Shown: positions 31,400-42,027 of the stretch, in pieces | Numbering within the stretch: the stretch's first letter is position 1 | Layout: the number at the start of each line of letters is the position of its first letter | From: Phytophthora quininea | Lineage: Eukaryota; Oomycota; Peronosporomycetes; Peronosporales; Peronosporaceae | Length of the DNA stretch: 64,000 nucleotides | Direction: 5' to 3' | Assembly (NCBI GenBank): GCA_011947345.1 | Contig: JAAVTG010000577.1 | Location: 1-64,000 of the forward strand | The notes under the pieces: model-generated | What the model saw: the letters and a program-made list of their open reading frames with translations, nothing else | What the model was told of the DNA's origin: nothing | Databases searched by the model: none | Translations under genes and position numbers: made by a program

Positions 31400-32973
31400 G
31401 ATGACGCGCTCTGGCTTGTGCAATCACGAAACGTCAGTACATTACCCATACAAAGTTTCATACTAAATCGTCAGCAGCGCTGACGCGGGCGATCACAAAC
31501 TGCAAGCGCGCTTCGGCCAAGGTATCTGCTGTGCAAGCAGCGACGCTCGCTCGGCTTGAACTCGGCCTTTGGCGCCGTCTTTCTCTGGACGAGCTCGGAC
31601 AGGCCCTGCGAGTAAAGGAGGCTGACCGGCACTCTATTGCGAGGCGGCGAAGGTGGAAGACACCTTCTTCGATGCTAGTCCCAGGAGCCAGAGTGTGCTG
31701 GACGCCCAAGCAGCGTTGACTAGCAAGTTGAAGCGCGAGATTGCGGATCGCTGAAGCTGATTTCATTTCACATAACGCGGACGGCGAGCCCGAGTGAATC
31801 TGATCGAGAAGGATTGGGGACGGCGGCTGCCGAGAGAGCATCAGCGAGATGCTTGAGGCAGTCTGCAGGCGGGGGGACACTCGACGCTGCAAGCACTTTG
31901 ATCGATTGTCGATGCAACTCGACGACAAGCATGGAACTCTTGGTGCGATCTGATTCCAACGGATTAATGACCAATCGGAAGTGGCATCAGATGATTTCCT
32001 ATTTTAGCCACTCACAGCAACGTAGCTATCTCAATGATACGGTATCATCATCGTCGCTGGCAAGCAGAAGAAGAAAGGCTCTAAGGCTCTGCTCAGAGCA
32101 CATTGTTGTTCTCGCTGCAAGCACCTCTCCTCGCAATGCTCTCTTGCAACCTGACCGGTGTGCCCGGTCTGCAATACATTCCACGCTCTCCACCGAGCGT
32201 AGTCGACTACGACGACTCAGGCGATTCGACCGGCAGTTCGCTCGACGCAATCCCACCACCAAAGCCTTCTTAAGAAGACCCGCGAACTGCTGCTGTTCCC
32301 ACCTGCACCGTCCGCAAAGCGCCAAGTATCTCTGACGGAGCATTGTTGAATGCCGTATTGTCACACCTCGCTCGTCGTAGCAAGATTGCCACATTGCTGC
32401 AGTTCCGCCAGGCTTTGCCGTGACGGCCTTTGCCAAAGCCAAAGCGACTCCATGTTGCCGCGCAATTTTTCGCCTTCGCAGAGTTTCATCAGCCGCGTAA
32501 CGCTGCCGTTTCTTGCTGTAGTCCGCAATATTCTGTGCACTTCGGTGTCATTGGCCAGTACCTTGAAGCAGGTATCCGAGCCAAATGCTATTCCAACCCC
32601 GCACTTAGTCGCGCATATCGCACCACTTAACCCCGAACGGACAACGCCAAGATGCCCTGATGTGAGGGGAAGCCCCGTCGAAGGCCCGCATGAAGCTTCA
32701 TGGCAATGCTGGCCAGTCGTCCCGTCTTGGCGCGGCTGCTAGAGGCGGCCGTTTTGCCGCTAACGGAAGCCTCGTCGCGAGTTCCTGGGCAAACTCTTCC
32801 CCCAGCGAGATGGTGTCGCACCAGGCCCCCGCAACGGACGGGACGGCGACGTTCTCGCTCATTTGCAGGCTTGCGGTGCTGCGTGTCGAGCTGCTCGAGC
32901 GTTTTTGATAGCGCTGCCACCACCCGCGTGCGAGTACGCCGGTATCTGAGTTGCTTGCAGTGCCGACACCGAG
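31400..32973. other. Intergenic region with coding-like scraps
   Basis: About 1.6 kb without a confident gene. On the plus strand near 32150-32270 one frame reads TGVPGLQYIPRSPPSVVDYD and DSGDSTGSSLDAIPPPKPS before a stop, and a second frame gives KKTRELLLFPPAPSAKRQ to 32345. The composition is protein-like and could be the remains of a disordered protein, but no family is recognised and upstream frames are broken. Confidence 0.35.
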
Positions 32974-35516
32974 ATGGGGAACCGCGAGAGCTGCCCGGTC
33001 TACGACGACGAGACCGTCGCAAATTTCGTCCGCGTCGACCTCGCCTCAGTTGACTGCGGTGCCTGCTCACAGCAGTCCCAGTCGACAGCGTATTGGCTCA
33101 TCTTGCACTTGCTCGTGAGCTTCGTGCTCGTGGCCTACGTGCGCTGGAGTCGCGTCGAGATCCACAACCACGCCGTCAAACCGAGCGGACTGAGAGAGTG
33201 CTGTCGACGGCATTTGCAACAGCATCAGGATGAACAGCACAAGGATGAGGAAGAGCAAGACAAGGTCGACACGGAGACAGAGACTGCGAGCGACACCGAG
33301 ACAGAAAGCGACGCGACTGAGGACAAGCAGGAAGCGGACAGATTGGATGCTCTTCGCAGCGAATACGCCGCCTACCTGCAGATGCTCAAGGTCGGACTGC
33401 CGCGGATTGTCGTCAACCACAAGATGCGCGCCGAGGGCAAGGACCCGGCAGTGCTGGACGAGCTCACGGCGACCTCGCCGAAGCCAAAGAAGGTGCTGGC
33501 TCCCATTGCGATCCCTGAACCGGCGAAGGACCCTGAACATGTACAGAAGGTGGAGTCGTTCCAGCGGATGCTCAAGGTGGGTGTGCCCCGCCATGTTGTC
33601 GAGATGAAGGCTCGCAGTGAAGGTGTCGACCCTTCAGAGCTGAACGGATCGGCACCTTCTAGTTTGACTGCGTCGGTCGATGAATCCGATGAAGAAGGAG
33701 GTGTGGGATCCCACCGGTGAGTCTTGCAGTACGGTCAAGACGATCTAGTATTAGCTCTTCTGTTTCTACGGCACCTTCAACGCCAGACGCGTTGGCAATG
33801 AGATCAGCCTCAAGTGCCGGCAACTGCCACAATTTGGCGGTGATGGCGCTGCGCAAAATAAACGCCGGCATGCGCAAGAAGCTGCACTGGTCCACCACGC
33901 CCTACACAGGAGCTCTTATCCCAACACAACGACGCGATTCCTTTGGAGTCAAATCCACACCAGGTCGTTGAAAGACCGAGTCTGCATCTCCACAGAGAGC
34001 CGACGGTGGATGGAGAAGCTGTTTGTCAAGGTCGTCGCCAAGGGCAAGACGGTTCGTCGACGTCGCACCGCCAGCGGCAATAGCTACACTAGCAGAGCAA
34101 ACCAGCAATGCTCGTCAGGGTGCTGCCTCCCCAATGCGAGCAAAAGGCTCCCCATGCAGCATTTTTCGGCGATGAGATGGAAGGAGAGCCGGACCCAGAA
34201 GAAGAGGAGTCGAGTGAAGCAGTCGAAGAAGAGGTGGCAGTGAAGGATCCTGGTAGTGCGTTCCGGAACCGCAAACTTTACGTGGTTTTGCTTGATCACA
34301 AAAAGTCCCAGAACATCGCCATTGTGCTCGCACGAGTGAAGCGTACATTCTCGGAGCTCACGAATGAGATCATGACGTTGAACTGCGACGTCCTGTCAAG
34401 CCCAGCGTTGCAGTCGCTCATCGACATGTGGCCTGATAGCGACGAACAAGAAGCTATCGACCAATTTGACGGCGATGTATCAAACCTGGCTACGGTGAGT
34501 TGCAATTCTTTCTTTTCAACAGGAGGTTGATTTCGTCCTAACGCATTAATTTTTTCAGGCCGAGCAGTTTTTAATGGTGGCAAGGAAAATCCCACGAGCT
34601 CAACAGAAGCTTCGCTGCCTGCAGTTCAAGATGGACTTTGCTCCACGAGTCGAGGAGCTTCGGTGCGTGCTACCACGTGAAGCGCGCTAACGAACAACGT
34701 ACTAATTGCTGGCTGATTGTAGAGAAAACCTGAAGCTGATGGTTCGCGGAGTCCAGCAAGTTTGCTCAAGCGAAAGCTTTGCTGGTGTGCTGGAATACAT
34801 TTTCCACTTAGGCAACCTGCTAAACTTTGGCGAGGGCGTCGAGTATACGAAATGGGTCAAGAGTATCTCCATCTGCTCGTTGACGAAATTGTCGTTCACA
34901 AAAGCTTTCGACGGCCGAATTTCCTTCCTACAATACGTCGTCCAGTCTATCGAGCGTGACGAACCGGATCTCGCCAGGTTTAAAGAGGAGCTGGACCTAA
35001 TCACCACCTGCAGCAAACTCTCCATCCAGAGTTTAGTTGCTGAGCAGGGATCACTTAAGAGTGGCCTTCGGATGCTCATCAACGAGACACAACAGGCCGC
35101 CGTGTTCAAGACAGATGACGAAGAGTTGAGTCAAGCAATTGCGAGCTCACGCGAAAGCATGAGGCTCTACGCCATGGAGGTCGAGCAAGAGCTCAACGGC
35201 GTACAGGAGTTGGTCGACCGAATGGAGAGAGAGGTATGCTGGGGCTTGTGGCCTTGGGGGCTCAACGTTGTTGCTGACATTTTCACTGTTGCTACCCACA
35301 GAGAAAACACTTTTGAACTACTTTGAAGAGGAGGAAAGTCTGCCACTGGACGAGCTGCTGGGATTCATCGCCAGCTTTGCCGACGAATTCTCTCGCGAAC
35401 GCGACCAACTCCTTTTCGGGAACGACAAGCCCAGAAAACCCGGCATTTCCGTTCACACTCGGCGCCGATTCAGCGCCACAGCCTGTAAGTATTTGAAGTA
35501 TTTGCCTTATTCCTGA
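32974..35516 (+). CDS. Formin (FH2) with myristoylation/TM and WASHC3-like repeats
   Basis: The first exon (32974-33716) encodes MGNRES, a good N-myristoylation start. A hydrophobic segment at about residues 38-60 looks like a membrane span. An acidic coil follows, then two repeats, YLQMLKVGLPRIVVNHKMRA and FQRMLKVGVPRHVVEMKARS, resembling the WASHC3/CCDC53-type motif. An FH2 domain follows: MRKKLHWSTTP near 33855, KLYVVLLDHKKSQNIAIVLA, VLEYIFHLGNLLNFG and FTKAFDGRISFLQYV. Clear introns are 34495-34558, 34663-34722 and 35234-35303. The joins around 33717-33750 and 34000-34110 are unclear (frame breaks or unusual introns). There is no proline-rich FH1 region. FH2 domains nucleate actin filaments; membrane anchoring is inferred. 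The end at 35516 is tentative. Confidence 0.7.
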
Positions 35517-35585
35517 TCAGAAGAACGATAAGCCAGCAACTTGGCACTTATAAATATTTTGCGAGACGTCAACACCGTCGGTGGT

Positions 35586-36398
35586 TTAGTTGCTCTGACC
35601 AAGAGCTTCCATCTCTTTCATCCACTTGACAATCAGCGGCTTTAGCTTTTGCTCTGCTTTATCGATCATTTCAGTAGGACAGACTCTTGTTTGTCGGAGA
35701 CTCCGAATGGTTTCTGTGCTGCTGCGTACAGCCAGCGCCAAACTGGTGACTCGAGCAGCTCCGGAATTCTTCTCCTCCATGAACTTTTGGATTTGGTCCT
35801 GCATCGTCGTGGCGTGCGTGTCTTCACCTTCTTCCTCCGAACTTCTCTGTCTAACACGCTTAGGCGGCCTCTCCGACTCGATAATCGCTCGATCAGGACG
35901 TATACGGAAGAAAGTGCGCGCCGGAGGAGCTGGAGCGATCGTCCTCAATCGATTCGTCCTGGACGGAATGTCGTCGTCTTGACGGAAAAAGAAAGGAAGG
36001 TGTGGCGGCGTAGGACCGGAAGTGATCTCTTCCTGGTGTGTCGTAGATTGTTGGCCTTCAGGATGAAGGCAACTTTGTTCCGATTCGACCTGTTCAGTTT
36101 GGTCACTGGCCGACGGCGACGGTGGACCGGCATCGGTCCTATCAACGGTCCTCTCCTCCTGACACAGGCCGTGGAACTCGCACAGCAGCTCGATGTAGCC
36201 TTCCTTGGTGTTCTTGGAGCCCTCCGACTGGGGTCGAAGGTTGAGCCTCGTGCACGCGGCCCGTAGCTCCTTAGATCGGAAGTTGGACGTGAGGGCAGTG
36301 CGCACGTCCTCCGCGGGCGTATCCGTTGAGAAGCTCTCCAGCATCTGAACCACATGTGCCGGACAATGTCCGGCGGCAGTCGAGCTGCTTCCTTCCAT
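35586..36398 (-). CDS. Hypothetical protein (270 aa), SAP-like N-terminus
   Basis: An intact single-exon frame starting MEGSSSTAAGHCPAHVVQML. Residues 40-75 (SKELRAACTRLNLRPQSEGS then KNTKEGYIELL) have the helix-turn-helix spacing of a SAP-like DNA-binding motif. The middle is disordered (Ser/Pro/Glu/Gln-rich) with a basic patch PPKRVRQRSSEEEGE. The C-terminus is helical (MQDQIQKFMEEKN...MKEMEALGQSN). Proteins of this build occur near repeats in oomycetes, but I see no transposon ends here. Nuclear location is possible from the basic patch. Function unknown. Confidence 0.55.
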   Translation of the reverse strand: MEGSSSTAAGHCPAHVVQMLESFSTDTPAEDVRTALTSNFRSKELRAACTRLNLRPQSEGSKNTKEGYIELLCEFHGLCQEERTVDRTDAGPPSPSASDQTEQVESEQSCLHPEGQQSTTHQEEITSGPTPPHLPFFFRQDDDIPSRTNRLRTIAPAPPARTFFRIRPDRAIIESERPPKRVRQRSSEEEGEDTHATTMQDQIQKFMEEKNSGAARVTSLALAVRSSTETIRSLRQTRVCPTEMIDKAEQKLKPLIVKWMKEMEALGQSN

Positions 36399-36920
36399 TT
36401 TGACTTTGATTTATGGCCTACCGCAGGACGCGTTGAAGTTTGATTGGCCTAAATCCTGCGGCGGTCCTGAAATATTTAATATAATTGACCAGTAGGAGAA
36501 ACATTCAGCCTACATTGTTCAGAACTTCTCGACGGGAACGTCGTCGGATTGATATTTAGGTGGGCTGGTAATGTGGTTGCAACAGTTCACGTGACGGAAG
36601 TTGTTCAAGCCTTGAGATGCTGAAGATGCGTTTTCTTATTCAGATACGCTCCATCGTACGCGTCGTTGGCGGAAAAATGGTCCACGATATCACTGCACGA
36701 TGTTAAACGCGGGCATTCCATCCAAGCAGGATTTGTCCACTCATTAAATTGTCGTCGTTATTTACGTACGAGGCCAGCACCTGCATGCAGCAGGTCGCAG
36801 TTGCGTTCCTATCGGTCGTTGGTGTGACCACTAAAATCCCGTGAGTCGCGTAGTTGAACATCACAAACTGTTTGTTCTTCCCCTTGATATCTTTCAACTT
36901 CATAATCCGCTTCCAAGTTT
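36399..36920. other. Intergenic region with a small minus-strand frame
   Basis: About 520 bp. A minus-strand frame of 66 codons (36703-36903, MKLKDIKGKNKQFVMFNY...) begins 17 bp from the effector-like relic in divergent orientation. It has no recognised domain and is not called as a gene. Confidence 0.35.
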
Positions 36921-37340
36921 ATGATGCGTCTGTTGTGCTACGCCTTGCTAATTGCTGCCATCTTCACTGCGTCCTCCAACGCGTGCCGACATCGAACTTC
37001 TGAGCTGGTTCGCCGTCGACGCCGACAATCGAGCTCCGAGATCTGCCAAGACTGACGACGACCTGACGGCCGGCGAAGATGAGCTAGCTGTTTTCAAACT
37101 CCCTCAGGTCTCTCCACGACTGTAACTGGAGTCTCGACCGGTTTTTCAAAGGTATCAGACAGCGGTTTAAGAGGTGCCTTTAAGACGTTGAACAAGTTCA
37201 AGATAAAGCCCTCGGCGCTACAGGATAAGCTGAAAATCACCGAGAACAGCAAAAGCCACGACTTCCTGCAGCAGCACACCAAGTCCTGGAACAAGGCCCA
37301 TAGCGCAAAAGCGCACCAAACGAGAAGGGAAAATTTTTGC
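36921..37340 (+). pseudogene. RXLR-like secreted effector relic
   Basis: The frame starts with a good signal peptide (MMRLLCYALLIAAIFTASSN). One base after it the frame breaks, and the next frame gives an acidic region with RAPR followed by SAKTDDDLTAGEDE, laid out like the RXLR-dEER segment of oomycete effectors but with Pro replacing Leu. A second break near 37110 leads to a Lys/Ser-rich C-terminal part (FKTLNKFKIKPSALQDKLK). At least two frame breaks and the altered motif suggest a dead gene. Family knowledge: such proteins enter host cells and alter immunity; nothing functional can be claimed for this copy. Confidence 0.5.
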
Positions 37341-37659
37341 TGCTCGTTAATATCGAGATCTTTTGTATTTTTGTTGCTAGAACGCGTCGAGGTTCCTTCC
37401 TACAACTGCGGTGAGTTCCGTCGAATGAAATTTTGGCATCCGGCGATAGGACATGGATACTTTGGATTTCGCGCCGACGAAAGGAGAGGCTGTTGTTGCC
37501 CGAATGGATGAACAATGGCTGACAAGCAAAACAGCTTGGCGAAAAAGCCGAATCTGATCCAGAAAGCTTGATCCGCATGGTGATCACCTGAAGCCATGAT
37601 GACTTCAGAGCAACAACAAAAATGCCATTCCACAATAGTTTCTCGTTTGGCCTATCCAA

Positions 37660-38746
37660 CAAGTGCCGATCAAGTACAACCCGTTCGGGCAGATATCACT
37701 CACACCCGGCGACATGATCGATTTACAGTGCGTCGTTTAGCGCATCACCGAGACGAATCTGGGTCGCTATGTGAAGTTTACCGGAGCCGAGTGCAAATCG
37801 ACTAGCGGACGTGGAAACTCGCAAAGTCCAAGGGTGATATGCACGAGTATTGGGGTCACCAACAGAGAGGGTTTTATTCGACCCCGGACCTGCAACGACT
37901 GTTATGTGTTGGGAAGATTGACGGCACATTGAACGACGTCATGTTTGGCATGTTGAGCGAGAGCTCTGCCTACTAAAACGGAAGTGCCGAATCCGTGGTC
38001 ATTTCGACGGTCCAAGAGAGGACGACGAAGGAACCGCTGCGCTATGTGGCAGTCAAGTGGATGGAGTTAGACCCTCGCGCTTCGTCGCTGGGTCTCGTCA
38101 AAATCCGAGACTTCGTGTACGTCGAATCCACGTATGTGTTGGATCTACCGAGCAGTGCTCGTCTTGGGTACCGAGTCATGCACTCGGTCGGATTTCCGTA
38201 AGCACCAGCTCTAACGGGAAGGACGCGAGGAAAGCTGTCCGTGTGCTCGTTCTTTCATCACGACGGGAAGGAGTCTGTGTCCTTGTACATCACGGGACTA
38301 ATCGACCGGGTGAGTGCCGGTGTTTATCGTCCGGTGGTACCCAAGTTCACGAAAATGGTTATGTCGGTGCTACACACTATGCCCGTTGCGGCCAGCCGAA
38401 GAAGTTGAACTTGGCGGTTAGCGAACGACCCAAGAACTACCAAAGTCAACACCAAGGAGACAAATTCGTCACGTTCCCGAAGTCCTCACGCATTTAGCGG
38501 TTCGGCAACATCACGATGCAGCATGACACGTGGAAGTTCTGCTGCGGAGTTGTGTGCCGTTCGTGTACCATCAAGAAGCATATGAGATTCCTCTCCCCAG
38601 GTCATCAGCTGATTCAACGGAAGGTCGGTTTTTGCTCTGGTTGTGTAAGGAAAACCATTGGAACCAGCGCCAGCGAACTCTCCGTCGAGCGTAATGCGAG
38701 CAGTTTTTCACGTCTACGTCAGCAATCGACGTGGTCGGGCGATTAG
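37660..38746 (+). pseudogene. Decayed START-FYVE family copy
   Basis: Family segments can be followed across several frames and stops: IKYNPFGQISLTPGDMIDLQ (N-terminus), VGKIDGTLNDVMFGMLSE before a stop at 37975, then VKWMELDPRASSLGLVKIRD, FVYVESTYVLDLPSSARLGY and RVMHSVGFP. From 38516 comes the finger region (WKFCCGVVCRSC, HQLIQRKVGFCSGC). These align in order with the intact proteins at 4258-6824. The first half of the FYVE-like finger is degenerate. Multiple nonsense and frameshift changes make this a true pseudogene. A hAT element is inserted about 100 bp after its visible end. Confidence 0.8.
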
Positions 38747-38839
38747 GACACGAAGTTGGAAGAGGGATGCGATCGTTCTGATGAACCGAAGAGCTGGATT
38801 CTGACAACCAGCAAATGGAGTGTGCAGCGAGTAAAAGTA

Positions 38840-38847
38840 CTACCAGT
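38840..38847. repeat. Left target-site duplication of the hAT element
   Basis: CTACCAGT, identical to the eight bases at 41772-41779 on the other side of the element. Eight bases is the size made by hAT transposases. Confidence 0.95.
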
Positions 38848-39033
38848 TAGGGTTGGCAAATAAAGCTTGTGTAAAGCTTATGTAAAGCTTAGAATTGATA
38901 GACAGCCTTATAATCAAGCTTATTTAAACGTTCGAATCTTTCGAATGGCAAACTTCAAGCACGCCACTGCCGGCTCACTTCACAAGCAGCCACACCTCCC
39001 GCAAGCGATTTCGATCCACCCCAACTCCACGCA

Positions 39034-40867
39034 ATGGCGCCTCCGCGGAACCCAATTTGGAGCCACTACATTGAGACGAAGCCCCGCGAGAGAGACGTCA
39101 GAGACCACCCTGAAGCCAAGTGCATTGCTTGCGGCAAAGGGATAAAGAATGCCATGCCGTCGGAAAACATGCTGCGGCATCTGGTGAAGCGCCCGGAATT
39201 AAGTCCCGAAACTCAGGAGTGCTGGAAACGATCTGATACTGAGCGCCGCCGCACTAAGGTTGCAAAACCTTGTCTTCCTACACGACACGGAGCCCAGATT
39301 CGGTAAACAAACGGCTTTTTGCCAGTCCTGACTCCAATCGGAAGACCCCGAAAAAGACGCGGCGGTCAACATCGTCTGTTCGCACTCCAAGAAAGCGTAT
39401 CACACGAAGCAACGAGGAGAACTTCATGCGTGTGGCCATAGCCTTCTACTCAACAGGTATCCCGTTTCGCGTGGTGGAGGATCCTTTCTTTCGGGCTCTG
39501 TTTGACTACGAGCTTCCGTCGCGCAGGCAGCTATCAGGTCGTCTACTTGATCGTGTTCATGAGCGCGAGAAACTGCTAGCAATTGAGGAGTTAAGAGGTC
39601 AGAAAAACCTTGCTGTTATTACAGACGGCTGGTCCAACTGCAATGGCGACAGCATCATTAATTTCGTCTTCACCAATTCGCGTATTACTCCTGTATTTTG
39701 GAAGTCGATCACTACAGCCGCGGAAGAGCACACAGGGAAGTATATTGCTGTTTCAATTCTTACTGCTATCAATGAACTTGAAAACTCCGTTGGCTCTGGA
39801 GTAGTCACTTCAGTTGTCTCAAATAATGCGGCAAACATACAAAAGGCATGGAAATATGTTACGGAGGTGCGTCCTGGTATTGTCTGCTCGGGTTGTGGTG
39901 CACATGGAATGAATCTCTTAACGAAAGACATGCTTGCTACTGATAATATTGGAGATACTCTCAGCGACGCGAAACACTGACTAGGTTCTGCAAAGCTCGT
40001 GTGGGGTTTTGGTCTGTATTTCGTGAGCTGCAGTCCCAGACGCGGAGCACAGGGAATAAGCAACGTCGTCTGTCGATGCCTGTGCCAACACGGTGGTTTA
40101 CGCACGAGAAATGCATATCAAATGTGGTTGCTAACAAAACAATATTAGCGGGAATATTTTCAGATGACGAGTTCTTAAAGCGCTATAAGGGGAATGAACT
40201 GAATGAGGCCCATCGTATTTTCAAAGACGACGACTTTTGGCTTAATGCGGCAGCAGTACTAAAAATTATGGCCCCGATCAACTCGCCCCTCGCAGAGTTT
40301 GAGCGCGACGACAGCAGCTCCTTCATGATCTATCACCGCTTTCAATCGTTTAAGTCTGACCCTGCGTACACGAAGCCATTAAAGGGATGCCCTGCGTCAG
40401 TTCAAGAAAACGTTTTGAAGATCATTGCAGCTCGGCAAGAAAAGGTTTGTACTTCAACACTGAAGATTGCAAACTTGTTGGACCCACATCTACCGCGCTA
40501 CGGCGAGAGCTCAATTGAGCTGATCAATGAAACTGCTAGGCTGGAGGTGCGATTGAAATTTGTGCCTTCCGAAAAAAGGTGCTTTTACGTCCAACTCCAA
40601 AACTTTGTTACTGATAAGGCTAACGTTGGTAGGCATATCAATGATTTCACACCATACAACTGGTGGTGCCTCGCCGGAGACAAAGGGTATGAACTAGCCC
40701 GAGAGTTCGCCAAGTTGATGCTATCTATTCCCACGTCCTCATCCTCAAGCGAGCGCAATTGGAGTATCCACAGTTTTATACATTCAAAGACGCGAAACAG
40801 ACTTTCTCCGGAGTGCGTGAACAAGTTAGTGTTCGTTTTTGCAACAAAAAGTGACCTGACTCGGTGA
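39034..40867 (+). CDS. hAT transposase with BED zinc finger, two frame breaks
   Basis: About 610 codons. The N-terminal part (MAPPRNPIWSHYIETKP...) has CIACGKGI and MLRHLVKRP, a BED-type finger. The middle part carries AIAFYSTGIPFRVVEDPFFR and the RNase H-like strand LAVITDGWSNCNGDSIINF with the first catalytic Asp. It continues as VVSNNAANIQKAW and CSGCGAHGMNLLTKDM. The C-terminus has SIPTSSSSSERNWSIHSFIH then RNRLSPECVNKLVFVF, the dimerisation region with the conserved Trp. Frame breaks lie near 39290 and 39975; the flanking sequence is otherwise undamaged, so these may be sequence errors or early inactivation. It would cut and paste the element at 38848-41771. Confidence 0.85.
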
Positions 40868-41059
40868 ATCATTTGACGTACGAAGTACATCATGATGCGT
40901 GCGATGATCGCGACTCGAGCGATTCCAGTGAGGATGAGAGATCACGAGAGAAAGTTGTCGAACGGATTGGGATGACTTAACGTCGAGCTCATTGGATCAG
41001 GGGATGATTGTTCCACTTTCTGCGACCCCAGTTACTCGAGAACCTCTGCCAACATTGAC

Positions 41060-41131
41060 GAGAACACCTCAACGCAGAGACACACCGGGTAGCGCGAGAA
41101 CACCTCAACACAGAAACACACCGGGTAGCGT
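41060..41131. repeat. Tandem repeat, two copies of 36 bp, inside the hAT element
   Basis: Unit GAGAACACCTCAACGCAGAG... repeated once with three differences (41060-41095 and 41096-41131). Lies between the transposase end and the right terminus. Confidence 0.85.
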
Positions 41132-41771
41132 TAGGTGGTAAAACGTGTTGTCAATAAAAACGTGAGATGTCGGTCTTGATTTTCTCAAACGTCAACACTG
41201 TCATTAGCGTCGCGCCTTCGTTAATTTGGTCCCTCATCCTCGCGATCTTTGGGGCTCTCCTAAGCTCTCGGGCTTTAATGGATATGAACTCCGTCACTTC
41301 CATCACTCTATGTGGTGAGGGCCAGTATTCTCCCCAACCTCCTAGGCTAGCAGCACGTCCGAGGTCTCCTTCTCGCTCCGTGATCGGCTTGTGGTGCTTT
41401 GTTGACTTAACTTCTTGTCCTCCATCACCCCAGCCTCCTCCATGGTCTCGGCCGTCTCGAACGTCACCTCCTCAGTGGATGACACGTTCATAGCCTTCCC
41501 CTTTATCTCCGTCACTTTTGTGGCCTTCTCCTTCGTCTCGTCCTGGTCCCCCTCCGTGATCTCCTCTGTGATGCTGGCCGACACTCCCTTGGACATCCCG
41601 ACCGTGTCAGGGGCATTCTCCTCTCCTCTGTGGTCTCAACCACGGTATCGAACAACCTTCGACGTGTGCGTTTGCCCAGGATTGGCAGTGAATGCTGATT
41701 GGCTGGTGATTATAAAGCGATCATAACGTTTACCAAGCGATTGTAACGCTTACATTCAAATGCCAACCCTA

Positions 41772-41779
41772 CTACCAGT
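41772..41779. repeat. Right target-site duplication of the hAT element
   Basis: CTACCAGT directly after the right terminal repeat, matching 38840-38847. Confidence 0.95.
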
Positions 41780-42027
41780 ATCGAATTTGCGGGTCGAAAA
41801 TAACGACAAAGTGAATATTTCATTTAGTGACTCACCAAAATAGAAAACGGTGTTTTTTCCTCTCAAATTGAAGTTTTCCGTTTTATTCAGACTCAGACTT
41901 CATTGGATCAGACGCTTCCTCAGATACTCGGGTAAATGCCGGCGATGCGAATTCCATGGCTTGGTGGATGATGCGTCTCTCGCTGCTGTTGCTGACTCGC
42001 TAACCTGCTCGTGCCTCCTCAGAGCCG

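Larger units (their letters stand above)
38848..41771 (+). mobile_element. Complete hAT DNA transposon, 2,924 bp
   Basis: The element starts TAGGGTTGGCA and ends TGCCAACCCTA, a perfect 11-bp terminal inverted repeat, and is flanked by the perfect 8-bp duplication CTACCAGT. Just inside the left end are short repeats of TGTAAAGCTTA type, and the right end has related GTAACGCTTACA motifs, as expected for transposase-binding subterminal repeats. It holds the transposase (39034-40867), a 36-bp tandem repeat (41060-41131) and a 3' region of 640 bp with open minus-strand frames. The perfect ends and duplication point to recent insertion. Confidence 0.93.

Noticed and set aside
30382..31404. 340-codon frame antisense to the myosin motor domain
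   Set aside because: Shadow frame with low-complexity Val/Leu/Ala/His composition; the sense strand is unmistakably myosin.
41060..41131. Possible CRISPR-like repeat
   Set aside because: Only two direct copies with no spacer, inside a transposon; a simple tandem duplication.
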